Below, piece after piece: positions 24,998 to 32,941 of a DNA stretch of 64,000 nt (position 1 is its first letter; each line of letters begins with the position of its first letter). The position numbers were made by a program, and so were the translations under genes. The notes below the pieces were generated by a model. The model saw only the letters and a list, made by a program, of their open reading frames with translations. It searched no databases and had not been told where the DNA came from. This DNA comes from RGIG8748 sp045646525. Lineage in GTDB: Bacteria > Bacillota > Clostridia > UMGS1810. The DNA is taken from assembly GCA_045646525.1 (NCBI GenBank), contig JAZRKX010000007.1, positions 21,271-85,270 on the forward strand, in the 5' to 3' direction.

Positions 24998-25759
24998 ATG
25001 AAAAAGATTTTATCTCTTATTCTGGTTGTAGCAATGCTTGCTACATGTGTGCTTGCTTTCACATCCTGCGGTAAGGATGATGCTGAAAAGACCGTTAAGC
25101 TTACAATGGCTACAAACGCAGAATTCCCCCCATTTGAATACCTTGAGGGTGAGGAAATCGTTGGTGCAGATGTTGATATTGCAAAGGCTCTTGCAGAAAA
25201 AATGGGCAGAGAGCTTGAAATTACAAACATCGATTTTGATGCAGCCTTAACAGGAGCGGCAACAGGCAAATACGATGTTGCTGTAGCAGGTATCACCGCA
25301 AACGAAGACAGAAAGAAGAACATGAATTTCTCTGATGACTACTACACAGCTTCACAGGCTATAATAGTTGTTGCAGACAGTGAGATTAAGAACGCTGCAG
25401 ATCTTGAGGGCAAGAAGGTTTCTTGTCAGGAGGGTACAACAGGCGAACAGTATCTTCTCGACAACGGATATGAAATCCAGTCCTACAAGACAGGTGCAGA
25501 GGCTGTAAGCGCACTTACTTCCGGCAAGGTTGATGCAGTGGTTATAGACAATGCAGTTGCAGTTGCTCTCTCAGAAAAGCAGGACGGCAAGACCATTGTT
25601 CTTGACGAGGCTCTTACAAAGGAAGCTTATGCCATTGCTATAAAGAAGGGCAATGATGAGCTTACCGAAGAAATCAACAAAGCGCTCGCTGAACTCAAAG
25701 CAGAGGGTGTATTAAAGGAAATATTTGAAAAATACGATTTACCCTACGACGAGCAGTAA
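24998..25759 (+). CDS. Polar amino-acid ABC transporter, substrate-binding lipoprotein
   Basis: The start is ATG 24998 after GGAGG; a longer open frame overlaps the promoter and was rejected. The 253-residue protein has a signal peptide ending in the lipobox FTSC, so it is a lipid-anchored extracellular protein. The mature part is an SBP_bac_3 domain: NAEFPPFEYLEGEEIVGADVDIAKALAEKMG, DVAVAGITANEDRKKNMNFSD and EGTTGEQYL. The ligand is probably a polar amino acid (glutamine, arginine or cystine class), but the residues do not settle which. It is followed by a strong terminator and then the permease and ATPase genes. Confidence 0.95.
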   Translation: MKKILSLILVVAMLATCVLAFTSCGKDDAEKTVKLTMATNAEFPPFEYLEGEEIVGADVDIAKALAEKMGRELEITNIDFDAALTGAATGKYDVAVAGITANEDRKKNMNFSDDYYTASQAIIVVADSEIKNAADLEGKKVSCQEGTTGEQYLLDNGYEIQSYKTGAEAVSALTSGKVDAVVIDNAVAVALSEKQDGKTIVLDEALTKEAYAIAIKKGNDELTEEINKALAELKAEGVLKEIFEKYDLPYDEQ

Positions 25760-25769
25760 ATAATATTTG

Positions 25770-25800
25770 AAAAGCGGCGTATGAATGCGCCGCTTTTTTT
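25770..25800 (+). terminator. Intra-operon terminator between binding protein and permease
   Basis: AAAAGCGGCG (25770-25779) pairs with CGCCGCTTTT (25788-25797) and continues in T residues. Its position, between the binding-protein and permease genes, should leave most transcripts with the binding protein only. Confidence 0.9.
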
Positions 25801-25816
25801 TAAAGAGGTAATAGAT

Positions 25817-26512
25817 ATGAAATGGTTCAATGATTGGATTGATACCTTGTACAACACTTTTATTGTTGACGATAGGTATATGACTTTGATACAGGGCTTC
25901 GAAAAAACGCTTATTATAACATTCGGAGCGCTTGTTATAGGTGTTATAATAGGAACTATAGTGGCTGTTGTTAAAGTATTTATTGCAGGCGACAAAAGGC
26001 TTAAGTTTGTAGATACAATCTGCAATATCTACCTTACAGTTATTCGCGGAACTCCCGTTGTTGTGCAGCTTCTTATATCATTTTTCATTATATTTGTATC
26101 TGCCAAGGATGGCACATGGGTTGCAATGCTTACTTTTGGTATAAACTCGGGCGCATATGTTGCAGAAACCATTCGTTCGGGAATCCTGGCAATAGATAAC
26201 GGTCAGATGGAAGCAGGGCGTTCGCTGGGCTTCAACAAGGTGCAGACAATGTGGCTCATTATTCTGCCGCAGGCATTTAAAAACATACTCCCTGCCATAG
26301 GAAATGAAATGATAGCGCTCTTAAAAGAAACCTCCGTTGCAGGTTATGTTGCTGTTATCGACCTTACTAAGGCAGGCAATCAGATAAAGAACACTACATA
26401 CGACCAGATAAATCCCATATTACTTGTTGCTATTGTCTATTTGGCATTGGTAATGTTTCTTACCAAATTGTTATCAATAATGGAAAGGAGATTAAGAAAC
26501 AGTGAAAGATAA
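25817..26512 (+). CDS. Polar amino-acid ABC transporter permease
   Basis: The ATG at 25817 follows AAAGAGGTAA; an earlier in-frame ATG lies in the terminator stem. The 231-residue protein has about five membrane helices and the EAA loop motif EAGRSLGFNKVQTMWLIILPQAFKNILP, typical of HisM/GlnP-type permeases, and begins with the TLIQGFEKTL segment of the family. Its end overlaps the ATPase gene by 11 bases, so the two are coupled. Confidence 0.95.
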   Translation: MKWFNDWIDTLYNTFIVDDRYMTLIQGFEKTLIITFGALVIGVIIGTIVAVVKVFIAGDKRLKFVDTICNIYLTVIRGTPVVVQLLISFFIIFVSAKDGTWVAMLTFGINSGAYVAETIRSGILAIDNGQMEAGRSLGFNKVQTMWLIILPQAFKNILPAIGNEMIALLKETSVAGYVAVIDLTKAGNQIKNTTYDQINPILLVAIVYLALVMFLTKLLSIMERRLRNSER

Positions 26513-27245
26513 TATTCTCATTTCCGCTACAGACCTCAAAAAATATTATGATGGCGGCAAAGTCAAAGCTCTCGACGGAGTTTCCATAGACTTCGAGCGT
26601 GGCAAGGTGGTTGTAGTAATAGGACCGTCGGGAAGCGGTAAATCCACGTTTCTTCGCTCATTAAATCTCTTGGAGGAGCCCACCGAGGGTGAGATAGTTG
26701 TAGACGGCGAAAATATCCTTGGTAAAAATACCGACATAAATCTTGTAAGAAGAAAGATGGGTATGGTGTTCCAGCAGTTTAATCTTTTTCCGCATATGAC
26801 GGTGCTTAAGAATCTTACTGCGGCACCCACCAAGCTTCTTAAAATGTCCAGGGAGGAAGCCGAGAAAAAGGCTATGGAGCTTCTTGAAAGGGTAGGACTT
26901 GCCGACAGAGCAGGAGCATATCCCGCCATGCTTTCGGGCGGTCAGAAGCAGAGAGTTGCCATCGTGCGCGCTCTTATGATGAATCCCGAGGTTATGCTAT
27001 TCGATGAGCCTACATCGGCTCTCGACCCCGAAATGGTAGGCGAAGTTCTGGATGTTATGAAAGAGCTTGCCGCTGAGGGCATGACAATGATAGTAGTAAC
27101 ACACGAAATGGGCTTTGCCCGCGAGGTTGCAGACAGAGTTGTCTTTATGGACGAGGGAAAAATTGCCGAAGACGGCACCCCCGATGAAATCTTCCAGAAT
27201 CCAAAGAGCGAAAGACTCAAAAGCTTCTTTGCAAAGCTTCTTTAA
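26502..27245 (+). CDS. Polar amino-acid ABC transporter ATP-binding protein
   Basis: GTG start at 26502 inside the end of the permease gene, with GGAAAGGAG-type sequence upstream. The 247-residue ATPase has Walker A GPSGSGKST, Q-loop FQQFNLFPHMTVLKN, signature LSGGQKQR, Walker B VMLFDEPTSALDP and the switch His (VVTHEMGFAREVADRV), which place it in the GlnQ/HisP subfamily. It completes the three-gene transporter. Confidence 0.97.
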   Translation: MKDNILISATDLKKYYDGGKVKALDGVSIDFERGKVVVVIGPSGSGKSTFLRSLNLLEEPTEGEIVVDGENILGKNTDINLVRRKMGMVFQQFNLFPHMTVLKNLTAAPTKLLKMSREEAEKKAMELLERVGLADRAGAYPAMLSGGQKQRVAIVRALMMNPEVMLFDEPTSALDPEMVGEVLDVMKELAAEGMTMIVVTHEMGFAREVADRVVFMDEGKIAEDGTPDEIFQNPKSERLKSFFAKLL

Positions 27246-27253
27246 AAAAACTG

Positions 27254-27282
27254 TTGCAAATTGAGTTCGTTTGTGATAAAAT
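27254..27282 (+). promoter_or_regulatory. SigA promoter of secG
   Basis: TTGCAA (27254-27259), 17 bp, TAAAAT (27277-27282), eight bases after the transporter operon. Confidence 0.72.
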
Positions 27283-27322
27283 ACTTTTATATGAGAAAAA
27301 TATGATGGAGGTGTCTTTATAG

Positions 27323-27565
27323 ATGACTACGGTTGAAACTATTATTACAGTTATTCATGTAATTCTTTCTGTTATTCTGGTAGCAGTTGTACTGCTTCAG
27401 TCCGGTAAGTCTGCAGGTCTTTCCGGTTCTATCGGCGGAGGTGCGGAAACATTCTTCGGCAAGAACAAAGCCGGTACTCTCGATGGTATGTTCGAAAAGG
27501 CTACAGCTGTTGTAGCAGTACTCTTTATCGTTACATCCATTACCCTTGCAATACTTGCAAAATAA
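27323..27565 (+). CDS. secG: Preprotein translocase subunit SecG
   Basis: The 80-residue protein has two membrane helices (about 5-27 and 58-78) around a Gly-rich cytoplasmic loop, VVLLQSGKSAGLSGSIGGGAETFFGKNKAGTLDG, which is the SecG signature. It assists SecYE protein export. GGAGGTG lies upstream with a slightly long gap. It is monocistronic, with its own promoter and terminator. Confidence 0.96.
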   Translation: MTTVETIITVIHVILSVILVAVVLLQSGKSAGLSGSIGGGAETFFGKNKAGTLDGMFEKATAVVAVLFIVTSITLAILAK

Positions 27566-27580
27566 GAATAATTGAATTTT

Positions 27581-27610
27581 AAAAAGCCGAGGATTCGTCC
27601 TCGGCTTTTT
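27581..27610. terminator. Bidirectional terminator between secG and ybaK
   Basis: AAAAAGCCGAGGA (27581-27593) and TCCTCGGCTTTTT (27598-27610) pair perfectly around TTCG, with T tracts on both strands. Confidence 0.94.
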
Positions 27611-27611
27611 G

Positions 27612-28091
27612 TTATACTGTTATATCTTCGGTTTTTGCTTTAAGGTAGTCTATAAGCTCACTTGAATTTACAAGAAGCTGACATCCTTTTATGCCTGCGC
27701 TTACGGTTATCTTATTGTGCAGGGTAACCGAGCTATCAAAGTATGTGGGGTAGCTTTTCTTCATGCCTACGGGAGAGCATCCGCCGCGTATATAGCCTGT
27801 GTTTTGAAGAAGGTCCTTTACATGAAGCATTTCTACCTTTTTGTTGCCCGAGACAGATGCCGCTTTTTTTAAGTCGACTTCCTTTTCTACAGGTATGCAC
27901 ATTACTATGATTCCTGTTTTGTCGCCTTTTGCAACGAGAGTTTTGAATACTATTTCAGGGTCAAGTCCTGCATTTTTTGCAATGGTTGTTCCCGAAAGGT
28001 CGTTGTCGTCATATTCGTATTCTATTGCTTCATATGCTATTTTGGCACGGTCGAGCATACGCATTGCATTTGTTTTGGTGTTCTTTGCCAT
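27612..28091 (-). CDS. ybaK: Cys-tRNA(Pro)/aminoacyl-tRNA deacylase, YbaK/EbsC family
   Basis: The 159-residue protein shows the YbaK fold motifs KTNAMRMLDRAKIAYEAIEY, VFKTLVAKGD (catalytic Lys), CIPVEKEVDLKKAA, GYIRGGCSPVGMKK and the terminal GIKGCQLLVNSSEL. YbaK trans-edits prolyl-tRNA mischarged with cysteine. It begins one base after the Mrp stop codon and is probably cotranscribed with it. Confidence 0.95.
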   Translation of the reverse strand: MAKNTKTNAMRMLDRAKIAYEAIEYEYDDNDLSGTTIAKNAGLDPEIVFKTLVAKGDKTGIIVMCIPVEKEVDLKKAASVSGNKKVEMLHVKDLLQNTGYIRGGCSPVGMKKSYPTYFDSSVTLHNKITVSAGIKGCQLLVNSSELIDYLKAKTEDITV

Positions 28092-28092
28092 G

Positions 28093-28914
28093 CTACATCT
28101 TCTCTATCTTAGCGGAAAGTTCATCGAGCCACGGACCTTCAAACAGCTCTATCATGCCTGCATTCTGACCGCCGGAGAGCTTCTTGTCTATGGGAAGCTG
28201 TGCGATGGTGTCTATGCCGTGCTCTGCGGCTATTTCGTCTATATGGCTTTCGCCGTATATATAGTGGCGCTTGGAACACTCGTCACATTCAAAGTATGCC
28301 ATATTTTCAACTATACCAACTATCGGTATATTCATCATCTTTGCCATATTAACTGCCTTGGCAACTATCATGGATACAAGCTCATTGGGGGAAGTAACTA
28401 TTACAATTCCGTCCACGGGGAGCGACTGAAATACTGTAAGAGGCACATCGCCTGTTCCTGGAGGCATGTCCACATACATAAAGTCTATATCTTCCCATAT
28501 AACATCTGTCCAGAACTGCTTAACCGCACCGCCTATAACGGGACCTCTCCATACTACAGGGTCGGTTTCGTTGTCGAGGAGAAGATTGATGCTCATTACA
28601 TCAATGCCTGTTTTTGTGGGTACGGGAACTAAACCTCTGTCATCGGCAAAAGCCTTGGTGTGTATTCCAAAAGCCTTGGGGATTGACGGGCCTGTGATAT
28701 CTGCATCGAGTATAGCGGTGTTATAACCCTTTCTCTGGGAGAGAACGGCAAGCATGGATGTGACCATGGATTTGCCCACGCCGCCTTTACCGCTTACTAC
28801 GCCTATAACTTTTTTTACGTTGCTGGCAGGATTTAAGTCTGCAAGAAGGCTTTCGGGCTTTCTTGAACTGCAATCTGCACTGCAGGAGCTGCAATCGTGT
28901 GTACATTCGCTCAT
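28093..28914 (-). CDS. mrp: Mrp/ApbC-family Fe-S cluster carrier ATPase
   Basis: The start at 28914 follows GGAGGTAATAATT; a 20-codon extension upstream lies in the promoter. The 273-residue protein has an N-terminal Cys-rich stretch, CTHDCSSCSADCSSR, as in Nbp35-like proteins, a deviant Walker A GVVSGKGGVGKS, an SIMIBI Asp (ILDADITGPSIPKAFG), Walker B-like MPPGTGD and the C-terminal CxxC FECDECSK that holds the shared Fe-S cluster. It carries and transfers Fe-S clusters as a dimer. YbaK is the downstream partner in the operon. Confidence 0.95.
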   Translation of the reverse strand: MSECTHDCSSCSADCSSRKPESLLADLNPASNVKKVIGVVSGKGGVGKSMVTSMLAVLSQRKGYNTAILDADITGPSIPKAFGIHTKAFADDRGLVPVPTKTGIDVMSINLLLDNETDPVVWRGPVIGGAVKQFWTDVIWEDIDFMYVDMPPGTGDVPLTVFQSLPVDGIVIVTSPNELVSMIVAKAVNMAKMMNIPIVGIVENMAYFECDECSKRHYIYGESHIDEIAAEHGIDTIAQLPIDKKLSGGQNAGMIELFEGPWLDELSAKIEKM

Positions 28915-28945
28915 AATTATTACCTCCAAAATTAGTACAAGATAT

Positions 28946-29025
28946 ATTTTAGCACTCATTTTGATGCGTGTCAAGAAGCGAAAAGCGCCAAAACGCTTGA
29001 CAAAATCGCTATTTGATTATAATAT
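28946..29025. promoter_or_regulatory. Divergent promoters of mrp (minus) and glyS (plus)
   Basis: Minus strand: TTGACA (28974-28969), 17 bp, TAAAAT (28951-28946). Plus strand: TTGACA (28997-29002), 17 bp, TAATAT (29020-29025). The two -35 boxes face each other across an inverted repeat TGTCAAG/CTTGACA, so the same DNA face may be contacted by polymerase or a regulator. Confidence 0.72.
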
Positions 29026-29063
29026 ATACTATATATGTTAATTTATGAAGGTAGGTTTGTACA

Positions 29064-30455
29064 ATGCTTAATTCAGAAAAGACAATGGAAAAAATCGTTG
29101 CCCTCTGCAAAGGCAGGGGTTATGTATATGCAGGAAGCGAGATTTACGGCGGTCTTGCAAACACATGGGACTACGGCCCGCTTGGCGTAGAGTTCAAGAA
29201 CAATGTTAAAAAGGCATGGTGGAAGAAGTTCATTCAGGACACCAACTTAAATGTAGGTCTTGACTGCGCCATCCTTATGAATCCCGAAACATGGGTTGCA
29301 TCAGGTCATGTAGGCTCTTTCTCCGACCCCCTTATGGACTGTAAGGATTGTAAAGCACGCCACAGAGCAGACAAGCTAATAGAGGACTTTGCTCACGAAA
29401 AAGGCGAGGATGTTGTAGTGGACGGCTGGAGCAAGGATGTTATGGAAGCTTACATAAAGGACAACGGCATCACTTGTCCCTCCTGCGGTAAGGCAAACTT
29501 TACCGATATCCGTGAATTCAACCTTATGTTCAAGACATTCCAGGGTGTTACAGAGGATTCATCCTCCACAGTATATCTCCGTCCCGAAACTGCACAGGGT
29601 ATATTTGTAAACTTCAAAAATGTACAGAGAACTTCCAGAAAGAAGATACCTTTCGGTATCGGTCAGATAGGTAAGTCTTTCCGTAATGAAATTACTCCCG
29701 GTAACTTCACTTTCAGAACAAGAGAGTTTGAACAGATGGAGCTTGAGTTCTTCTGCAAGCCCGGTACAGACCTCGAATGGTATGAATACTGGAAGAAGTT
29801 CTGCATGGACTTCCTCCTCTCACTCGGTATGAAAGAAGAAAACTTAAGATACCGCGACCACTCTCCCGAGGAGCTTTCTTTCTACTCCAAGGCAACCTGT
29901 GATATAGAATTTGTGTTCCCGTTTGGCTGGGGCGAGCTCTGGGGTATTGCCGACAGAACAGATTACGACTTAAAGCAGCACCATGAACACAGCGGTCAGA
30001 ATCTTGAATATGTAGACCCTGTTACAAATGAAAAATACATTCCTTACTGCGTAGAACCGTCACTTGGCGCAGACCGTGTGGCGCTTGCGTTCCTCGTAGA
30101 AGCATATGATGAGGAAGAGGTAGGCGAGGGAGATACAAGAGTTGTAATGCATCTCCATCCCGCACTTGCACCTGTTAAAGCGGCTGTGCTTCCTCTTTCC
30201 AAGAAGCTTTCCGACAAGGCACTTGACCTCTTCGAAAAGATGTCCAAGAAGTTCCCCTGCGAATTTGACGAAGCAGGAAGCATAGGAAAGAGATACCGCC
30301 GTCAGGACGAAATCGGTACACCTTGGTGTATTACCTACGATTTCGATACCGAAGAGACAGGCAAGGTTACAGTAAGAGACAGAGATACAATGGAGCAGAT
30401 TACACTCGATATGGATGAAGTAATTCCTTATATTGAAAAACATCTCGAGTTCTAA
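29064..30455 (+). CDS. glyS: Glycyl-tRNA synthetase, single-chain dimeric type
   Basis: The 463-residue class II synthetase has motif 1 (WDYGPLGVEFKNNVKKAWW), a Zn-like insert (CKDCKARH, CPSCGK), motif 2 (RNEITPGNFTFRTREFEQMELEFF) and motif 3 (GADRVALAFLVEAY), followed by an anticodon-binding domain. It is the alpha2-type enzyme found in most Firmicutes, archaea and eukaryotes, not the alpha2beta2 form. No T-box leader is visible in the 110-bp upstream region, unlike many Firmicute glyS genes. The promoter is divergent from mrp. Confidence 0.97.
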   Translation: MLNSEKTMEKIVALCKGRGYVYAGSEIYGGLANTWDYGPLGVEFKNNVKKAWWKKFIQDTNLNVGLDCAILMNPETWVASGHVGSFSDPLMDCKDCKARHRADKLIEDFAHEKGEDVVVDGWSKDVMEAYIKDNGITCPSCGKANFTDIREFNLMFKTFQGVTEDSSSTVYLRPETAQGIFVNFKNVQRTSRKKIPFGIGQIGKSFRNEITPGNFTFRTREFEQMELEFFCKPGTDLEWYEYWKKFCMDFLLSLGMKEENLRYRDHSPEELSFYSKATCDIEFVFPFGWGELWGIADRTDYDLKQHHEHSGQNLEYVDPVTNEKYIPYCVEPSLGADRVALAFLVEAYDEEEVGEGDTRVVMHLHPALAPVKAAVLPLSKKLSDKALDLFEKMSKKFPCEFDEAGSIGKRYRRQDEIGTPWCITYDFDTEETGKVTVRDRDTMEQITLDMDEVIPYIEKHLEF

Positions 30456-30462
30456 TTAACAC

Positions 30463-30491
30463 AAGCACCGCAGACTTCCTGCGGTGCTTTT
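30463..30491 (+). terminator. Terminator after glyS
   Basis: AAGCACCGCAG (30463-30473) pairs with CTGCGGTGCTT (30479-30489) around a five-base loop, followed by T residues. Confidence 0.92.
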
Positions 30492-30519
30492 AATTTACAA
30501 AAAGTTCAATATTTATCCA

Positions 30520-30548
30520 TTGCAAAACATAATCTAAAGTGTTAGAAT
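30520..30548 (+). promoter_or_regulatory. SigA promoter of the TolC-MFP-RND efflux operon
   Basis: TTGCAA (30520-30525), 17 bp, TAGAAT (30543-30548). Confidence 0.65.
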
Positions 30549-30578
30549 TAAGTATTATCATTAATAGGAGAGAAAGCA

Positions 30579-31679
30579 ATGAAAAAGACAATTTCGTTAA
30601 TTTTGGCTTTAGTCTTTCTGGTGTGCTCTGTTCCTTGTACATATGCCGCCGAGGAAATCATATACGATTTGAGCCTTGCCGATGCTATAGAGCTGGCATT
30701 TACCGACAACGAAAGGATTATGGCAAATGAGCAAAAGCAGCTTGCCGCAGATATATCGGTAGACAGTGCGTACCTTTCGCGTAAGCCATACAAAAAAGCG
30801 ATAATAAATGTTTCAACCAACTTTGAGCTTTACTGTCTTAAGGAGGGTTATTACATAAAATCTGCCGAAATGGCACAAAGACTAAGTATAAAAGAAGCCG
30901 ACAAGATTAAATCCTCTGTTGCCTATGGGGTAACGGAGGCATACTACAACCTTGTGCTTATGAAAAAGCTTACAGGCGCGGCGCAAAATGCATATAACCT
31001 TGCACAGAAAAACAAGGAAATAGTAGACCGCCAGTATGATTTGGGTCTTTTGTCTGCCATTGATTACGAAAACGCTTCGCTTGCGAGCCTTTCAGCAAAG
31101 GCAAACCTCGATTCGTACATAATGAATGAGGAAATAGCGGAAGAAAATTTAAAAATTCTCATTAACATAGAAGATGAGAATATAAGTATAAATCCCACAG
31201 ACGAAATAGAGTGTGAGGAGTATGTTTCGGACAGCGTATCGGATGCCCAAAGCGCGGTAGAGACTCGCTATGACATTGCCGCACTTAAAGAGAATATGGA
31301 CCTTGCGTGTGAGTATTTCGACCTTTCTTCTGTACTTACGCAGAATTCTGCCACATACAACAGCGCATATTCCTCTTATCTGGATGCGAAATACAACTAT
31401 AACTATGCACTTAAGATGACTAAGCTCTCTGTAAAGAGCATGTACAATACCATAGTATCGTCAAAGGCGGGCATGGATATAGCGGAGAGACAATATAACA
31501 TAAAGAAAAAAGAATACAATGCCGCAAAGATGAAGTACGAGCTTGGTGTAATAGCGAATGTAGAGCTTACGGGTGCTATAAATGATTTGTACGATGCTCA
31601 GGTTTCGTATGCAAATGCCAAGCTTGGCTACCGCATGGCAATAGAAAAGTATAAGTACGAAATCACAACGGGACTTTGA
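30579..31679 (+). CDS. TolC-family protein (outer-membrane efflux protein family)
   Basis: The 366-residue protein has a signal peptide (cleavage near TYAAEE) and long helical repeats, with LSLADAIELAFTDNERI and the QYDLGLLSAIDYENASLASLSAKANLD / YELGVIANVELTGAINDLYDAQVSYANAKLGYR duplicated pattern of TolC proteins. It is short compared with Gram-negative TolC (about 450-490). No second membrane is indicated by any other gene here. In monoderm Clostridia such proteins occur beside MFP and RND genes; how they act without an outer membrane is unknown. First gene of a three-gene operon. Confidence 0.87.
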   Translation: MKKTISLILALVFLVCSVPCTYAAEEIIYDLSLADAIELAFTDNERIMANEQKQLAADISVDSAYLSRKPYKKAIINVSTNFELYCLKEGYYIKSAEMAQRLSIKEADKIKSSVAYGVTEAYYNLVLMKKLTGAAQNAYNLAQKNKEIVDRQYDLGLLSAIDYENASLASLSAKANLDSYIMNEEIAEENLKILINIEDENISINPTDEIECEEYVSDSVSDAQSAVETRYDIAALKENMDLACEYFDLSSVLTQNSATYNSAYSSYLDAKYNYNYALKMTKLSVKSMYNTIVSSKAGMDIAERQYNIKKKEYNAAKMKYELGVIANVELTGAINDLYDAQVSYANAKLGYRMAIEKYKYEITTGL

Positions 31680-31696
31680 TGTGGAGGTATTAAGAC

Positions 31697-32929
31697 ATGA
31701 AAACAAGAATATTTTTGCTTGCCGCTTTTATATGCGTATCATCTTTCTTTTCGGGTTGCGGTAAAAAAGATGAGGAAGTAAATGCTACGGTGGGAATAAA
31801 TGTAACCGCAGATAAGGTTACCATAGGCGATATAGAGGAAAAAATATCCTATACAGGCGAGCTTAAGGCTTCGAGCGGCTCGGGCGTTTCTGCCAAGGTT
31901 TCGGGCTCCGTAAAGAGCGTAAATGCAGAGATAGGCGACTATGTTACAAAAGGTACGGTGCTTATGACAATAGACAGCACACAGTATTCTCTTGCATACA
32001 ATCAGGCGCGCGCCGCATACAATAGCGCCGTAGCTTCCTACAACAATGTTACGGGCGGAAGCACGGAGCAGACCAAACTCAATATGAATCAGGCGGTTGC
32101 AAATGCACAGTCCGCATATGACAGTGCACTCGATAACTACAACAGACAAAAAGCACTCTACGATATAGGTGCCGTAAGTAAGGTTGCGTTAGACAGTGCT
32201 CTTACTTCACTAAACAATGCAAAGATTGCGTTGGATACCGCCAAAAACAGTTCCAGCCTTAACGATACTGTCATAATCCCGCAGACCGAAGCAAGCGCAA
32301 GCGCGGGCATAGGTCAGGCAAAAGCGGCACTCGATATTGCCGCATCAAACCTTGCTAACTGTACTGTTACCGCGCCTGTTTCAGGCTATGTAACCGCCAA
32401 AAATGTCGGTGTAGGGCAGATGGCAAGTCCGGGTGTGGAGCTTTTCTCCATAAAGGATACCAAGCAGATAGATATAGAGCTTAGTGTTACAGAATCGGTC
32501 ATATCCTATATAACAACCGATACTAAGGCGTATGTGAATGTTAAATCCGCAGATGTTGAGAATCTTGAGGCAACCGTGTGTGCGGTAGCAAATGCCAAAA
32601 ATGCGCAGACGGGTATGTATCTTGTAAAAGTTACCTTCCCCAACGAAGACGGCAAGGTCAAGCTCGGTATGCTTGCAGATGTGTATCTTGCAACCGCAGG
32701 CGCAAAGGATGTACTTACCGTAGATGCCAATGCAGTTTTCTTATCGGATGACAAGAATTATGTGTATGTTGCAAACGGCAACAAGGCAGAAAAGCGAGAA
32801 ATCACTATAGGTGTGAGCGACGGCAAGAGGACAGAGATTGTGTCGGGACTCAAAAAGGGCGATAAGGTCATAGTAGACGGCAAGGACTTTATAACCGAGA
32901 CAAATAACCTTATAAATATTGTTAAGTAA
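31697..32929 (+). CDS. RND efflux periplasmic-adaptor (MFP/HlyD) lipoprotein
   Basis: The 410-residue adaptor has a signal peptide with lipobox SGC near residue 20, a beta-barrel/lipoyl domain (ISYTGELKASSGSGVSAKVSGSV ... GDYVTKGTVLMTID), a coiled-coil hairpin (residues about 95-190; Ala/Asn-rich repeats such as YNSAVASYNNV) and the matching lipoyl half (CTVTAPVSGYVTAKNVGVGQMASPG). It should link the TolC-like protein to the RND pump. GTGGAGG precedes the start. Confidence 0.93.
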   Translation: MKTRIFLLAAFICVSSFFSGCGKKDEEVNATVGINVTADKVTIGDIEEKISYTGELKASSGSGVSAKVSGSVKSVNAEIGDYVTKGTVLMTIDSTQYSLAYNQARAAYNSAVASYNNVTGGSTEQTKLNMNQAVANAQSAYDSALDNYNRQKALYDIGAVSKVALDSALTSLNNAKIALDTAKNSSSLNDTVIIPQTEASASAGIGQAKAALDIAASNLANCTVTAPVSGYVTAKNVGVGQMASPGVELFSIKDTKQIDIELSVTESVISYITTDTKAYVNVKSADVENLEATVCAVANAKNAQTGMYLVKVTFPNEDGKVKLGMLADVYLATAGAKDVLTVDANAVFLSDDKNYVYVANGNKAEKREITIGVSDGKRTEIVSGLKKGDKVIVDGKDFITETNNLINIVK

Positions 32930-32941
32930 GGAAGTATAGAT

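Noticed and set aside
28946..28960. CIRCE-like half site TTAGCACTC near the mrp promoter
   Set aside because: The second half (GAGTGCTAA) is not present at the required 9-bp spacing, so it is not an HrcA operator.
28981..29063. T-box leader upstream of glyS
   Set aside because: The region is too short and lacks the AGGGTGGNACCGCG antiterminator sequence and a specifier loop.
31697..32929. Treating the MFP protein as an ABC-type macrolide exporter partner (MacA)
   Set aside because: The following gene is an RND pump and not an ABC permease/ATPase, so the RND adaptor assignment is preferred.
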